From contig CP126121.1 of NCBI GenBank assembly GCA_030123625.1, forward strand, positions 1,838,179 to 1,902,178: a DNA stretch of 64,000 nucleotides, read 5' to 3'. How positions within the stretch are numbered: position 1 is the first letter of the stretch; every line of letters starts with the position of its first letter. The notes below the pieces were generated by a model, which saw nothing but the letters and a program-made list of their open reading frames with translations, was not told where the DNA came from and made no database searches. Below are positions 29,419 to 38,279 of this stretch, in pieces. The position numbers were made by a program, and so were the translations under genes. The DNA is from Nitrospira sp. (GTDB lineage Bacteria > Nitrospirota > Nitrospiria > Nitrospirales > Nitrospiraceae).

Positions 29419-29961
29419 TCAGGCCGGAAGATAGCCGTGGGTATCCTGTCCTGCGCGGCGCACTCGTCGTTGGGGTCCGTCCATGAGTTTCATGATCAGC
29501 TCAATGGCTTCTTCCGGTGAGCCGGCGGCATTGACCAATCGCGGGTCGAGTTTGCGGAAGAACGCCACGTCGGCGGGAGAGGCTTCAACGAGAATGACCG
29601 GTTTACCGGCTTTCACCGCCAAGGCAACCTCCGAGACCGTACCAGACCCACTCAATCCACACACCACGACCACATGACTGGTCAGGACATTGATGTTGTT
29701 ACGGCCACTGCCCATCTCGGTGATGATCGGTACGTCTACATGGCGAGACACCTTATCCTTGGCCGTCGGCAATACTCCGATGGTCAAGCTTCCCCCCACC
29801 CGCTTGGCCCCTTCGCAAGCCGCGTCCATGACGCCCACGTCCCGACCGCCGGTCAACACGACCCAGCCCCGCCGTGCAATGAATTCTCCGAGGACTCGGG
29901 CATTATCAAGGTCCCGCTTCGAGGCTTTGGCCGGTCCCATCACTCCCACCACAAATCGCAT
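29419..29961 (-). CDS. TIGR00725-type Rossmann protein, LOG/DprA-like
   Basis: A 180-residue nucleotide-binding protein. It opens VVGVMGPAKAS, has the TGGRDVGVMDAACEGAKRVGG loop where LOG family proteins carry their PGGxGTxxE-type phosphate site, and continues with SGSGTVSEVALAV, the expected second motif. The group is related to cytokinin-activating phosphoribohydrolases (LOG), but the TIGR00725 branch has no proven activity. The start at 29961 was chosen because upstream residues lack similarity. The TPR protein gene lies immediately upstream (stop at 29991), so the two may be co-transcribed. Confidence 0.8.
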   Translation of the reverse strand: MRFVVGVMGPAKASKRDLDNARVLGEFIARRGWVVLTGGRDVGVMDAACEGAKRVGGSLTIGVLPTAKDKVSRHVDVPIITEMGSGRNNINVLTSHVVVVCGLSGSGTVSEVALAVKAGKPVILVEASPADVAFFRKLDPRLVNAAGSPEEAIELIMKLMDGPQRRVRRAGQDTHGYLPA

Positions 29962-29990
29962 CACTTCCTCCAACAATCCGTTCGTCTCTG

Positions 29991-31649
29991 TCAAAACCGA
30001 GAGGCCGTGAGGGTCACATCCGCATGCTCCCATGCCTGTTGCCATTGCTTTTCCACGTCGTCCGCTTCACGGATTTTCTGCTGAGCCCGGAGGCTCTGCA
30101 TGAGTCCAAACTGGGCCCATCCGTTCCGTGGATTCTTCGTCAGATCCGCTCGGTAGACCGTTTCCGCCTTGCCGGGTTGACCGGCTCTCAGTAAGGCGGC
30201 GCCGAGATAGTGGCGGATCGGAATCGGCCAAAATGGAGGTTCAGTGTACGAGAGTTCTTCCTCCAGCTTGGCGGCGTCAGTGAACGATGCGATGCCCTCG
30301 TCGTACTTATGGCGCTGCATTGCCAGCTCACCGGCCAACAGTCGTTCCGCGATTTTGAGCAGCGTCCGTTCGGTTTTCTCTTCTGAAGTCCGATCACGAC
30401 CGAAGCGTTTAGCCATACCGCCCAGGACCAGATGCTCGCCCTCGGCTCCTGGCAAGCGGCCTGACGCCGATAGCGCCATTCCTCTCCCCAGTCGCCATAT
30501 CCCTTGTTGCAGAGGCAGCGTCTTGGGAGGAGGCGGCTCCCGCAGCAGTTCGTCCCACTGTCCGAACCGGATCATCGACCATATGGGAGCGGGAAGGTAC
30601 AATTCCTTCCACTTATCCTTTCGCGCTTCATCTTCGGTGATTGTTCCCGTCAGCCGACGGGCTACTTTCAAGGCCTCGGTTCGTCGTCCCTCCATCGTTA
30701 AGGACGCCCAAAGAAAATGCAGATTGTGGGTGTAATAGCCGTCGGCATAGTCTCCGCCTACCTTCCGTCCGGCTAAATACTTGCGATCGACATCCGCGGC
30801 ATGCTCATTCCGTTTCGCCGCCTCATGATATCGCCCAAGCCGCATGTAGATATGAGCCGGCATGTGGACCAAGTGACCGGCACCCGGCATAAGGGCGGGC
30901 AATCGTTCCGCACAGGCCAGAGCTCGGTCCGGGGCGGGAGAAGCTTCCACGCTATGGATGTAGTAGTGGCAGGCTCCCGGATGATCCGGGAAACGCGCCA
31001 GAAGCGACTCCAATGTGGACACAAGCTCCTCGGTGCCTGGTTTCGGCCGACCAGCCGCCGTCCATAAATCCCATGGATGCAAATCCATCAAGGCTTCAGC
31101 AAACAACACACCGGCATCCGGATCGTTCGGGAACTGCCTCCAGACGAGACGCATGGCATCCGCATAGGCTTTATCGAGTGCCGGTCGCGCATGGCCGTTG
31201 CGGTCGTATCGCGCACCGATCGCATCGATATAAGCCTGTTCGGCTGCACTCACATGGGCACGATGCAATCGAGCTTTTTGCACGACATCCCATGCCCGCC
31301 GTTCTGCCGCCTTATCCATCGCTGCGTTGATGTTCGGACCCAATGCGAGCGCCACACCCCAATAGGCCATCGCTGCAGAGGGATCCAGACGCGCGGCTTC
31401 TTCGAACGCCATGATCGCCTCTTCATGGTTGAAGGCGTACACGAACCGCAAACCTTGATCAAAGTATCGTTGCGCCTCAGGGGAGTTCGTCGTGATGGGA
31501 TGATGAAGGGCGCCGAGATTGTCAAAGAGAGGCACCCGCGAGACAGGATGCTCAGCCGCCGTACTCGGATTGATCGCCAACAGACCTAGCCACGGCATAC
31601 TCCACAAGAGCAGGTGAAAGAGGTTCATTGCCGGCTTTGTAGCAGACAT
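29991..31649 (-). CDS. Exported TPR-repeat protein
   Basis: A 552-residue protein with an N-terminal hydrophobic signal (LFHLLLWSMPWLGLLA) cleaved near STAA. The mature part opens with LFDNLGALHHPITTNSPEAQRYFDQGLRFVYAFNHEEAIMAFEEAARLDP, a TPR pair known from a family of conserved bacterial TPR proteins. More repeats follow across residues 80-250 (YHYIHSVEASP, LVHMPAHIYMRLGRYHEAA) and again near the C-terminus. TPR folds bind other proteins; no enzymatic motif is visible. It precedes the LOG-like gene in the same direction. Confidence 0.85.
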   Translation of the reverse strand: MSATKPAMNLFHLLLWSMPWLGLLAINPSTAAEHPVSRVPLFDNLGALHHPITTNSPEAQRYFDQGLRFVYAFNHEEAIMAFEEAARLDPSAAMAYWGVALALGPNINAAMDKAAERRAWDVVQKARLHRAHVSAAEQAYIDAIGARYDRNGHARPALDKAYADAMRLVWRQFPNDPDAGVLFAEALMDLHPWDLWTAAGRPKPGTEELVSTLESLLARFPDHPGACHYYIHSVEASPAPDRALACAERLPALMPGAGHLVHMPAHIYMRLGRYHEAAKRNEHAADVDRKYLAGRKVGGDYADGYYTHNLHFLWASLTMEGRRTEALKVARRLTGTITEDEARKDKWKELYLPAPIWSMIRFGQWDELLREPPPPKTLPLQQGIWRLGRGMALSASGRLPGAEGEHLVLGGMAKRFGRDRTSEEKTERTLLKIAERLLAGELAMQRHKYDEGIASFTDAAKLEEELSYTEPPFWPIPIRHYLGAALLRAGQPGKAETVYRADLTKNPRNGWAQFGLMQSLRAQQKIREADDVEKQWQQAWEHADVTLTASRF

Positions 31650-31782
31650 GACCCACGCCTGACTAGAGGACGGGTATGAGCCTTGAGGAAGGCCCTGGCT
31701 GGTAGATTCGCTCTCTTTTACCTGCGAAGCGCTTCAGAGGGGGCCAGAGCCAACGGCCGGCACCGGCCGGACCTGGTCCAGC

Positions 31783-32442
31783 TTAAAGATTGAGCGACGA
31801 ACCTTCGCTTTTCTGATGAGAAAACGAATGCTCGTTTTCCTGAGGCGGATTCATCGTCTCGTCTTCAGTCGGTTTCTTCCGACCGATACGGCTTCGCCTG
31901 ACAGAGGCGGCTGCCGCGCCGGTCGACGTCGTCGAAAATGCGCCTGCTTCCAGCTCTTTACCGAGATGGACCAGGACCTGTTGCTGAGAGGAAACCAAGG
32001 AGGTGAGCTCTTGAATGTGTGATGTAAGCCGGGCAATCTCATCCTGCTGCCCGACCAGAAAGGACCGGAGTTCGGCGACTTCTTCGGATTGAACAAGAGT
32101 CGGTGCCTGGGCCGGTTTTTGTAGAATCGTAATCTTTGTGGCCGACGGTCCCTCCGCTTCCTGGACTCGCTTTCCGTTGGACTGGACGTGATCCTGGTGA
32201 ATCGTGGTGCGCTCCATCGTTCGGTCGGGTAGCGCAAGCGGTTTACGGACCCGTGCAGAGGTCTCGTCTTCATACCGCGTCACATACGCGAAGAGATCAA
32301 CCATCTTGCGCCAGCAAGCGGCTCCGGCATCGAGCAGGAGCTGTCCGTAGGGCGCAGGCACCGGACGAGCTTCATCAATCTGCTTCTGGGACGGAATGCG
32401 ATGAATAAGGTTGATCGGTTCTTTATTGAATCGTGGGGCCAT
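31783..32442 (-). CDS. Coiled-coil protein of unknown function
   Basis: About 219 residues, no signal peptide. The N-terminal third (RIPSQKQIDEARPVPAPYGQLLLDAGAACWRKMVDLFAYV) looks globular. The middle (about residues 120-160, ELRSFLVGQQDEIARLTSHI and following) is a heptad-type coiled coil. The C-terminus is a basic and serine-rich tail with RRSRIGRKK. The overall plan recalls granule- or filament-associated proteins such as phasins, but I see no decisive similarity. The start at 32442 is favoured over 32460 because AAGGGG lies nine bases before it. Confidence 0.6.
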   Translation of the reverse strand: MAPRFNKEPINLIHRIPSQKQIDEARPVPAPYGQLLLDAGAACWRKMVDLFAYVTRYEDETSARVRKPLALPDRTMERTTIHQDHVQSNGKRVQEAEGPSATKITILQKPAQAPTLVQSEEVAELRSFLVGQQDEIARLTSHIQELTSLVSSQQQVLVHLGKELEAGAFSTTSTGAAAASVRRSRIGRKKPTEDETMNPPQENEHSFSHQKSEGSSLNL

Positions 32443-32566
32443 CTGTCGGATCCCCTTCATTTGGACCTAGTAAGATACTACTGATGTACCTACTCCTCGG
32501 GAAGGCTCAGAGTCAACCCTTTTATTCTGAAAAAGTTGAAATATATTCGGAGTCCTTAAATAATTT

Positions 32567-33907
32567 TTAGAAGCGTGTCACACTTGAGAAATGAAAATGC
32601 GGCAGGACGATGGCCGGCATCAACATCTTTCCCGTTTCCGAATTGACCGCTTCCATCGGCGCGGTCCATGCACTGAGACGTTGAAATGCCCGGAGTGGGC
32701 TCTCATGGAAACGGAAATTCTTGACTGCTGAGACTACCTCTCCTTTCTCGACCAAAAACGTCCCATCCCGCGTCATGCCGGTCAGCATGAGATCGCGGGG
32801 ATTCACGGGACGGATATACCAAAAATTCGTCACCAGAATCCCGCGTTCCGTGCTTTTGATCAGATCCTGAATTGAATGGGCCGACGGTCCTTCGACCGAC
32901 AAGGCCGGGGCCTCCAAGGTAGGAATGATTTCCACGCCGCCGGTCTTCGCCGTGAATCGGTCGTAGGCCAGTTGTGTGAGGATCCCACGATCGATCCATA
33001 CCGAATCCGTGCTCGGCAATCCCTCATGGGTAAATCCCACTCCAAGCAGATCGTCATGATCCGGAACGTTCCTGAGAGTCAGCCGTTCGTCTACGATCGG
33101 TTGTCCCAGCTTACCGGCGAAAGGGCTCGTTCCTTTCGTGTACGACTTGGCATCCAGTGACCAAATCAGCCATGTCCAGAGGCCGGCTACGGCAGCCGGT
33201 TCAAGAATGACGGGATAATCTCCAGCGGACAGCTCGTACGCATCCCGACCTCGTTTGGACTTGGCAATGGCAGCCAATGTCCGCTCTTGTACCCTCAAAT
33301 GATCGATCGACCGATGGGCAGCCGCGCCCCACCCGGTTGCATCACCGGCTTGGACTGTCAGGCTAAACCTGGCATCTGCCCGACGTTCGTAGCCGAATAG
33401 TCCGTTATCGGCGGCAATCCCCACTGCCGTCGCCGACGACGAGACGACGCCGGCCGCCATGATGTTCTCCATCCGACAGTGCCCGATCGCTTCATTGGCA
33501 TACTCCAGACGTTTGACAGGCCCTGCCGCCATGGTCTCCGGTTTCGCCGTCTCTCGGACAGGGAATACGCAAGGGACGGGAGGCGGAAGATATTCGGGAT
33601 CGACCGGCGAGACTCGAGCAATCCGTTCGGCACGCGCCAATGTGTCTTGCACTGCGCCGGCGGTAAAATTCGTCGTACTCGACGTCCCATGCCGCCCGCC
33701 AAAGGCGACCGTCACTGCCAGTGAGCCACGTCTCGCATCGACATTTTGAACGATTTGATTATTGGCGAACCTCGTCGTGCCGGCATGGTGATCGCGAAGG
33801 CTGACGATCGTATGATCAGCGGACGAACGGGTCAGGACCAGCTCGCTCAGAAAACGAAACTCCTCGGCGCTGGTCATCTTCGGCCATGTACCGCTCTGGA
33901 CGGTCAT
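32567..33907 (-). CDS. TldE/PmbA-like subunit of the TldD/TldE protease
   Basis: A 446-residue PmbA/TldD family protein, the partner that lacks the metal site and helps TldD hydrolyse unfolded peptides (microcin B17 maturation and CcdA degradation in E. coli). Family features include ANNQIVQNVDARRGSLAVTV, then GGVEIIPTL and the C-terminal GILVTNFWYIRPVNPRDLMLTGMTRDGTFLVEKGEVVSAV. No HExxxH motif is present, as expected. The start at 33907 overlaps the tldD stop (ATGA) and follows GGAGAAGGA. The frame extending back to 34006 is spurious. Confidence 0.93.
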   Translation of the reverse strand: MTVQSGTWPKMTSAEEFRFLSELVLTRSSADHTIVSLRDHHAGTTRFANNQIVQNVDARRGSLAVTVAFGGRHGTSSTTNFTAGAVQDTLARAERIARVSPVDPEYLPPPVPCVFPVRETAKPETMAAGPVKRLEYANEAIGHCRMENIMAAGVVSSSATAVGIAADNGLFGYERRADARFSLTVQAGDATGWGAAAHRSIDHLRVQERTLAAIAKSKRGRDAYELSAGDYPVILEPAAVAGLWTWLIWSLDAKSYTKGTSPFAGKLGQPIVDERLTLRNVPDHDDLLGVGFTHEGLPSTDSVWIDRGILTQLAYDRFTAKTGGVEIIPTLEAPALSVEGPSAHSIQDLIKSTERGILVTNFWYIRPVNPRDLMLTGMTRDGTFLVEKGEVVSAVKNFRFHESPLRAFQRLSAWTAPMEAVNSETGKMLMPAIVLPHFHFSSVTRF

Positions 33908-35361
33908 GGGCTTCCTTCTCCCCTGAGCACCTGGACCCGACGAAATCTCGCGGGAGCGGCGGCATGGGTCATCCAGCCGGACTGTCCCGGCTGCCCCTTC
34001 CCACACGTAATGAATCCGTACCGTCGGCGAAACGATTGATCAGCCACTCCGTCGCAACTGCTCCAGAACTCCGGCGTGATCCCATGGTAAATCACGTCCC
34101 GCACCATGTGAGTTCGCCTGCCGTTTTCAATCAGCCAGAATGCGTCACCGCCGAACTGAAAATTGTAGCGGCGCTGATCGATGCTGTAGGACCCATGGCC
34201 TTCGATATAAATGCCGCGTTTCACGTCGGCCATGAGCTGATCACGCGTCGCCTCGCCGGGCTCCAGTCCAATATTGGCAATTCGCACGATCGGAACATTG
34301 CCCCATCCGTCAGCCCGGTTGGAGCCACGCGAACGAGATTCGTCGATCTTCGGCGCCACTTCCCGGCTCGTACAGTAGCCGACGAACATTCCGTTGCGGA
34401 CGATGTCCCATCGCTGACACACCACTCCGTCATCGTCGTAGCCGGTCGCGGCCAGAGTTTCCGGCTCGGTGTTATCGGCCACTAAATTCACATGCTGCGA
34501 GCCGTAGCGAAAGTTGCCGCGCTTCTCCGTCGTCAAGAAACTGGTGCCGGCATAATTCGCCTCGTAGCCGAGCGCTCGATCCAGTTCGCTTGGATGGCCG
34601 CAGGATTCATGGATGGTCAATGACAGATGTTCAGGATCGAGCACCAGATCATACTGGCCGGCGTCGACCACCGGCGCTTTCACCTTTTCAATCGCTTGGT
34701 CGGCCACACGTGAAGCCTCCCGCAGAAAATCTGCTTCTTCGATCAGTTCATAGCCTTTCCTGAGATGCGGCGTATTGAAGCTGCGCGACGCAAATCGGCT
34801 TTCGTACAATGCAGTCGCCGTGCACTCTCCTTGCCCCGCGAGGAGATCAAACTCTAAATGTGACCCCTCAGTCGAGACAAACAACTTCCTGTCCCGACGC
34901 GCCCACAGACTTGCGCTGCTTCTCGCGATGCCGGATTGCCGCTGCAACACTTCCATAGTATTGAGCAACAAGTCGGTTTTTTTCTCCAACGGCACGCTGA
35001 AGGGATCGATGTGATAGGGCGTGACGACGCGATCGCGATGGACCGGCTCCGGCGCCAAACGCACCTTTTCGAGGGCCACCGATGCGGACCCTTTGGCGAT
35101 CTCAACGGCCAGGTCCGCCACCCGCGGCACTTCTTCCAGAGACAAGATCGAACTCGCGGCAAACCCCCAAGCTCCGTGATAGAGCACCCGCACGCCGAAC
35201 CCGATGTCCTGAACATCTCGAATGGAAGCAATTCGGCGGTCCTCGCCTTCGATGTGCTCCGTGCTGCTGTCTTGAATGCGGATGTCACCATACTCGGCGC
35301 CCGACTTCGCAATACGTTTCAGCGCAAGCTCGGCGAATTCGTCCCACGTTGGAGTGCTCAT
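33904..35361 (-). CDS. tldD: Metalloprotease TldD
   Basis: The catalytic half of the TldD/TldE protease, 485 residues. The zinc motif HESCGH lies near residue 255 within LVLDPEHLSLTIHESCGHPSELDR, and the downstream cysteine and glycine-rich segments (GYCTSREVAPKI, GSYSIDQRRYNFQFGGD) are in place. It is translated first, and its stop codon overlaps the tldE start, as is usual for subunits made in equal amounts. Substrates in this organism are unknown; no modified-peptide cluster is seen nearby. Confidence 0.95.
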   Translation of the reverse strand: MSTPTWDEFAELALKRIAKSGAEYGDIRIQDSSTEHIEGEDRRIASIRDVQDIGFGVRVLYHGAWGFAASSILSLEEVPRVADLAVEIAKGSASVALEKVRLAPEPVHRDRVVTPYHIDPFSVPLEKKTDLLLNTMEVLQRQSGIARSSASLWARRDRKLFVSTEGSHLEFDLLAGQGECTATALYESRFASRSFNTPHLRKGYELIEEADFLREASRVADQAIEKVKAPVVDAGQYDLVLDPEHLSLTIHESCGHPSELDRALGYEANYAGTSFLTTEKRGNFRYGSQHVNLVADNTEPETLAATGYDDDGVVCQRWDIVRNGMFVGYCTSREVAPKIDESRSRGSNRADGWGNVPIVRIANIGLEPGEATRDQLMADVKRGIYIEGHGSYSIDQRRYNFQFGGDAFWLIENGRRTHMVRDVIYHGITPEFWSSCDGVADQSFRRRYGFITCGKGQPGQSGWMTHAAAPARFRRVQVLRGEGSP

Positions 35362-35696
35362 ATCACAGCTTCTTGGAGTGAAAGGGATGAGTCAGTATAA
35401 CAGGCTACGAGCAAAACGGTGAGAGTATCGGTATCGAACGAACGAGATTAGCATTGCTGTCGATAGGCTATAGCGATCGATTTCGACATTTTGGTCTCGG
35501 CGGTGAAACGCCTTTTGAGCAGGGTACTGAGCTTGCGCCCGCCGGGCGCGAAATCTCATGAATCACACGCTCAAGTTGATGTGACAGCGGACAGGTACGC
35601 GCAATGAAGTTACATTGACAAGTAAGGAGCAATCCTCGTACCTTTCCATCCGATAAATCCGCTGCCCACGGCTTTTTGTCTACAGAGGAGGCCTAC
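35362..35696. other. Intergenic stretch upstream of the hicB pseudogene
   Basis: About 335 bp. No frame longer than a few tens of codons has a ribosome site. A HicA toxin gene might be expected just upstream of a hicB gene, but I could not recognise a HicA-like sequence here. A GC-rich hairpin (GCGCCCGCCGGGCGC) lies near 35535-35550. Confidence 0.35.
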
Positions 35697-35878
35697 ATGC
35701 AACAGAACTATACGGCTGTGATTAAACAAGACGCCGGGTGGTGGATCGGCTGGATCGAAGAAGTACGGGTGTAAACTGTCAGGAACAAAGCCGGGAGGCT
35801 TTAGTCGAGACGCTTCGAATGATGCTACGGGAAGCACTGGAGCTTAATCGTCAGGAAGCTTTAGGAGCAGCCGTGTGA
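35697..35878 (+). pseudogene. HicB-like antitoxin with a one-base deletion
   Basis: Starts at ATG 35697 behind AGAGGAGG and reads MQQNYTAVIKQDAGWWIGWIEEV, the opening of a HicB-type antitoxin. It then runs into a stop at about 35772. One base further on, the other frame continues with the expected GVNCQERSREALVETLRMMLREALELN to the TGA at 35876. Restoring one C in GTACGGGTGTAAAC (GTACCGGGTG) joins the two halves into a normal protein of about 60 residues. Either the gene is freshly inactivated or the base was missed in sequencing. Confidence 0.85.
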
Positions 35879-36057
35879 AGCCGGCGTTCTACTTCAGCAG
35901 GATCGGCACATTCTGAAAACAGCTCGACCGCTTCTTTCAAATTCGCGGTAGCGGATTCAACGGTGTCTCCTTGGCTGGCCACGTCAAGTTCAGGGCAGAG
36001 CGCGACATATCCTGTCCCTTCTTTCTCCATGATCGCCGTGTAGCTTCTGGATGCCAT
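35851..36057 (-). CDS. HicB-like protein (orphan)
   Basis: A 68-residue HicB N-domain protein: RSYTAIMEKEGTGYVALCPELDVASQGDTVESATANLKEAVELFSE. This is the partially degraded RNase H-like fold that neutralises the HicA mRNA interferase. The common form has a DNA-binding helix after it, but this one stops after ERRLH. The ATG at 36057 is preferred to the TTG just before it. No HicA gene adjoins it, so it may be an orphan or control a toxin elsewhere. It converges with and overlaps the plus-strand HicB remnant by 28 bp. Confidence 0.8.
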   Translation of the reverse strand: MASRSYTAIMEKEGTGYVALCPELDVASQGDTVESATANLKEAVELFSECADPAEVERRLHTAAPKAS

Positions 36058-36134
36058 CAACCTACATCCTTAGCCGTATCTCTCTAGCGAAAGTCCCAAA
36101 CATAATGAAGAATCTATTTCCAGTCTTTGGGCGC

Positions 36135-36595
<461 letters not shown>

Positions 36596-36637
36596 GATCT
36601 CTCTGTCTCCTCCAACATGAAGATTGTGTGCTTTGCC

Positions 36638-36788
36638 ACCTAACTAACACCCCGCATGCATCTGGGTCGTTCGGAGGATGTGAAGCGTCACCCAAACATG
36701 GAGCTAAGCCACGAGCATGGAGCTAAGCCACGAGCAAGGTGAGCGCGAAGCGCCAACGTAGTGAGTCGGCTTGAGCACCTAGTTATGT
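36638..36788 (-). repeat. attC-like recombination site with a 19-bp internal duplication
   Basis: On the minus strand it opens ACATAACTAGGTGCTCAAGCCGAC, directly at the stop codon of the preceding ORF, and closes with GTTAGTTAGGT (core GTTRRRY). TAACTAG can pair with TTAGTTA, and AAGCCGAC with GTGGCTT leaving one unpaired base, as in integron attC sites. The block CATGGAGCTAAGCCACGAG occurs twice in tandem (36697-36715, 36716-36734). Length about 150 bp, at the long end for attC. Confidence 0.5.
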
Positions 36789-37433
36789 GCATGTCTCTGG
36801 CATGCCCAAGATCTCGCCGAAGCGTCTATGCTTGCCTTTGTGTACGGCACGTAGATGTGAAACGTAGCATTGACTTGTATTCTTCTTTTCTAAAAAGATT
36901 AAAATCTTCCACATGGTCTGGAGCACGGAAATAGCGTCACTTTTCCCTACCTTAATGGGGCTCACATTCAAACGGAGCTTCTTAGTTAAATTAGTTTCTG
37001 TGTCAACATATCGCTGATACTTCGTATCTCCACTACTCCGCTTATTCACTGATTGGAGAATCATCGCCATTTCATCATCACAAGAATAGGAAACCTCCCA
37101 TAAATGATTGTGTACTAATGCATCTCTCAGAATATGTATCTCGAACAAATCGTCATCAAAAGGGAAATCTTGATAAAGCTTTTTAAGGTAGACTGGTACT
37201 GAAACTTTATCGATCTCATTCTGGGTCGCATTGTTGATGTAGCGACCCCTCATTACATACGCCTCAAGGCACACCACTGCGAGAATACAAATCGCAGAAG
37301 CAAAACCATTGATTTTGTAACCAGCTTGTACCTCGTTTGAATTCCCACTGTCGTATTTGTCTAACCTTTCGAGTAATAGACTGATTGGTTCAAAATAGGA
37401 GCTGCCAATTATCGTTACTAGGCTATCGTTCAT
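36783..37433 (-). CDS. AT-rich ORF of unknown function, probable gene cassette
   Basis: About 216 residues from ATG 37433 (MNDSLVTIIGSSYFEPISLLLERLDKY). No family is recognised. It contains a hydrophobic stretch (INGFASAICILAVVCLEAYV, about residues 40-60), then acidic and basic segments including the HILRDALVHNHLWEV motif. That motif recalls HEPN-type RNase or RiboL-PSP-HEPN proteins (R-x4-6-H pattern: RDALVHNH), but the resemblance is limited. Base composition is clearly lower in GC than all neighbours, so it is probably acquired. Its TAA stop lies inside the attC-like core, and a shorter attC-like sequence (TAACTTCGCTG ... GCGGCGTTATATG, about 37445-37490) precedes the start. This is the layout of an integron cassette. 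Confidence 0.65.
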   Translation of the reverse strand: MNDSLVTIIGSSYFEPISLLLERLDKYDSGNSNEVQAGYKINGFASAICILAVVCLEAYVMRGRYINNATQNEIDKVSVPVYLKKLYQDFPFDDDLFEIHILRDALVHNHLWEVSYSCDDEMAMILQSVNKRSSGDTKYQRYVDTETNLTKKLRLNVSPIKVGKSDAISVLQTMWKILIFLEKKNTSQCYVSHLRAVHKGKHRRFGEILGMPETCT

Positions 37434-37530
37434 CGAGATTCTTCTTGCATATAACGCCGCAGCCCCCGTGCCGCTAAACAGCGAAGTTAGAAAACAAAAA
37501 CGGTGAGAATGCTGAGAAAAACGACCCGAG

Positions 37531-38271
37531 CTAAAACAGCCCGGCAATTCCGGTGGCGATTTTCTCTTGTACGATCGGGGTGGCTTCGGGAATGTCTACA
37601 CTTTTTTGCCGTACGTGGCCGACCATTCTCATCTGCTGAACCTTTGCGCCGGCTGACGGCTGCCCTCCAACCGGTTGACCGATCGATTTGCCCATCTTCC
37701 GATCGGTAATTTGGACGTCGGCAATGCACAAATAGGTCACGCCATCTTCCTTGGGCGCCGGCTGCATGCCTGGGAACCCGGACATGCCGCCGAATCCAGC
37801 TCGTCCACCGTTCATGGCCATGGCCTGCCTCATGATCGTGTTCATGTCCGGCATGCCGGCTATTCCCCTCGCAGTCTCCTCACCTATGGACCCGACCGAG
37901 ACCATTGCAGTGCCTCCGCTGCTGATCCCCGCGCCGGGACCTGCTTGAGCCACGCTTTCCGGTGTGACGCCATCGGCCGCCTTATGGCAGTAGATCACCT
38001 TGGCCTGGATCCAATAGTTCGCTTGCTTCGGATCCTGCACCAGCTGATATCCCTTGGCGGTGAGCTTCGTGTTCACCTCGCCCAAGGTCACCTGTTGGTT
38101 CTCCGACACGTTCCTGAGTTGGGTATAGACACTTCGATTGGTGTTGGGATCCAGGAAGATGGTGTTGCTGTTCATGAGCCCGGATCGGATCACGTTTGAA
38201 CAGCCGGTAACCAGTATGAGCAATAGTACAACGGTAAGGAGGAGCGAATACGATTGAACGCGTTCGGTCAT
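37531..38271 (-). CDS. TraT-like outer-membrane lipoprotein (second of pair)
   Basis: A TraT family protein of 246 residues. The lipobox is LVTGC, followed by SNVIRSGLMNSNTIFLDPNTNRSVYTQLRNVS, the start pattern of TraT, and VQEKIATGIAGLF at the end. TraT of F-like plasmids gives surface exclusion and serum resistance; chromosomal relatives have no settled role. The middle is unusually rich in Gly and Met (FGGMSGFPGMQP). A GTG at 38280 overlaps the stop of the preceding gene (TAGTG), so it may be translationally coupled; the ATG at 38271 is the other candidate start. Confidence 0.88.
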   Translation of the reverse strand: MTERVQSYSLLLTVVLLLILVTGCSNVIRSGLMNSNTIFLDPNTNRSVYTQLRNVSENQQVTLGEVNTKLTAKGYQLVQDPKQANYWIQAKVIYCHKAADGVTPESVAQAGPGAGISSGGTAMVSVGSIGEETARGIAGMPDMNTIMRQAMAMNGGRAGFGGMSGFPGMQPAPKEDGVTYLCIADVQITDRKMGKSIGQPVGGQPSAGAKVQQMRMVGHVRQKSVDIPEATPIVQEKIATGIAGLF

Positions 38272-38279
38272 GATATGCA

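Noticed and set aside
31783..32442. Phasin or polyhydroxyalkanoate granule protein
   Set aside because: Only the general coiled-coil layout fits; no polymerase or depolymerase genes and no diagnostic motif.
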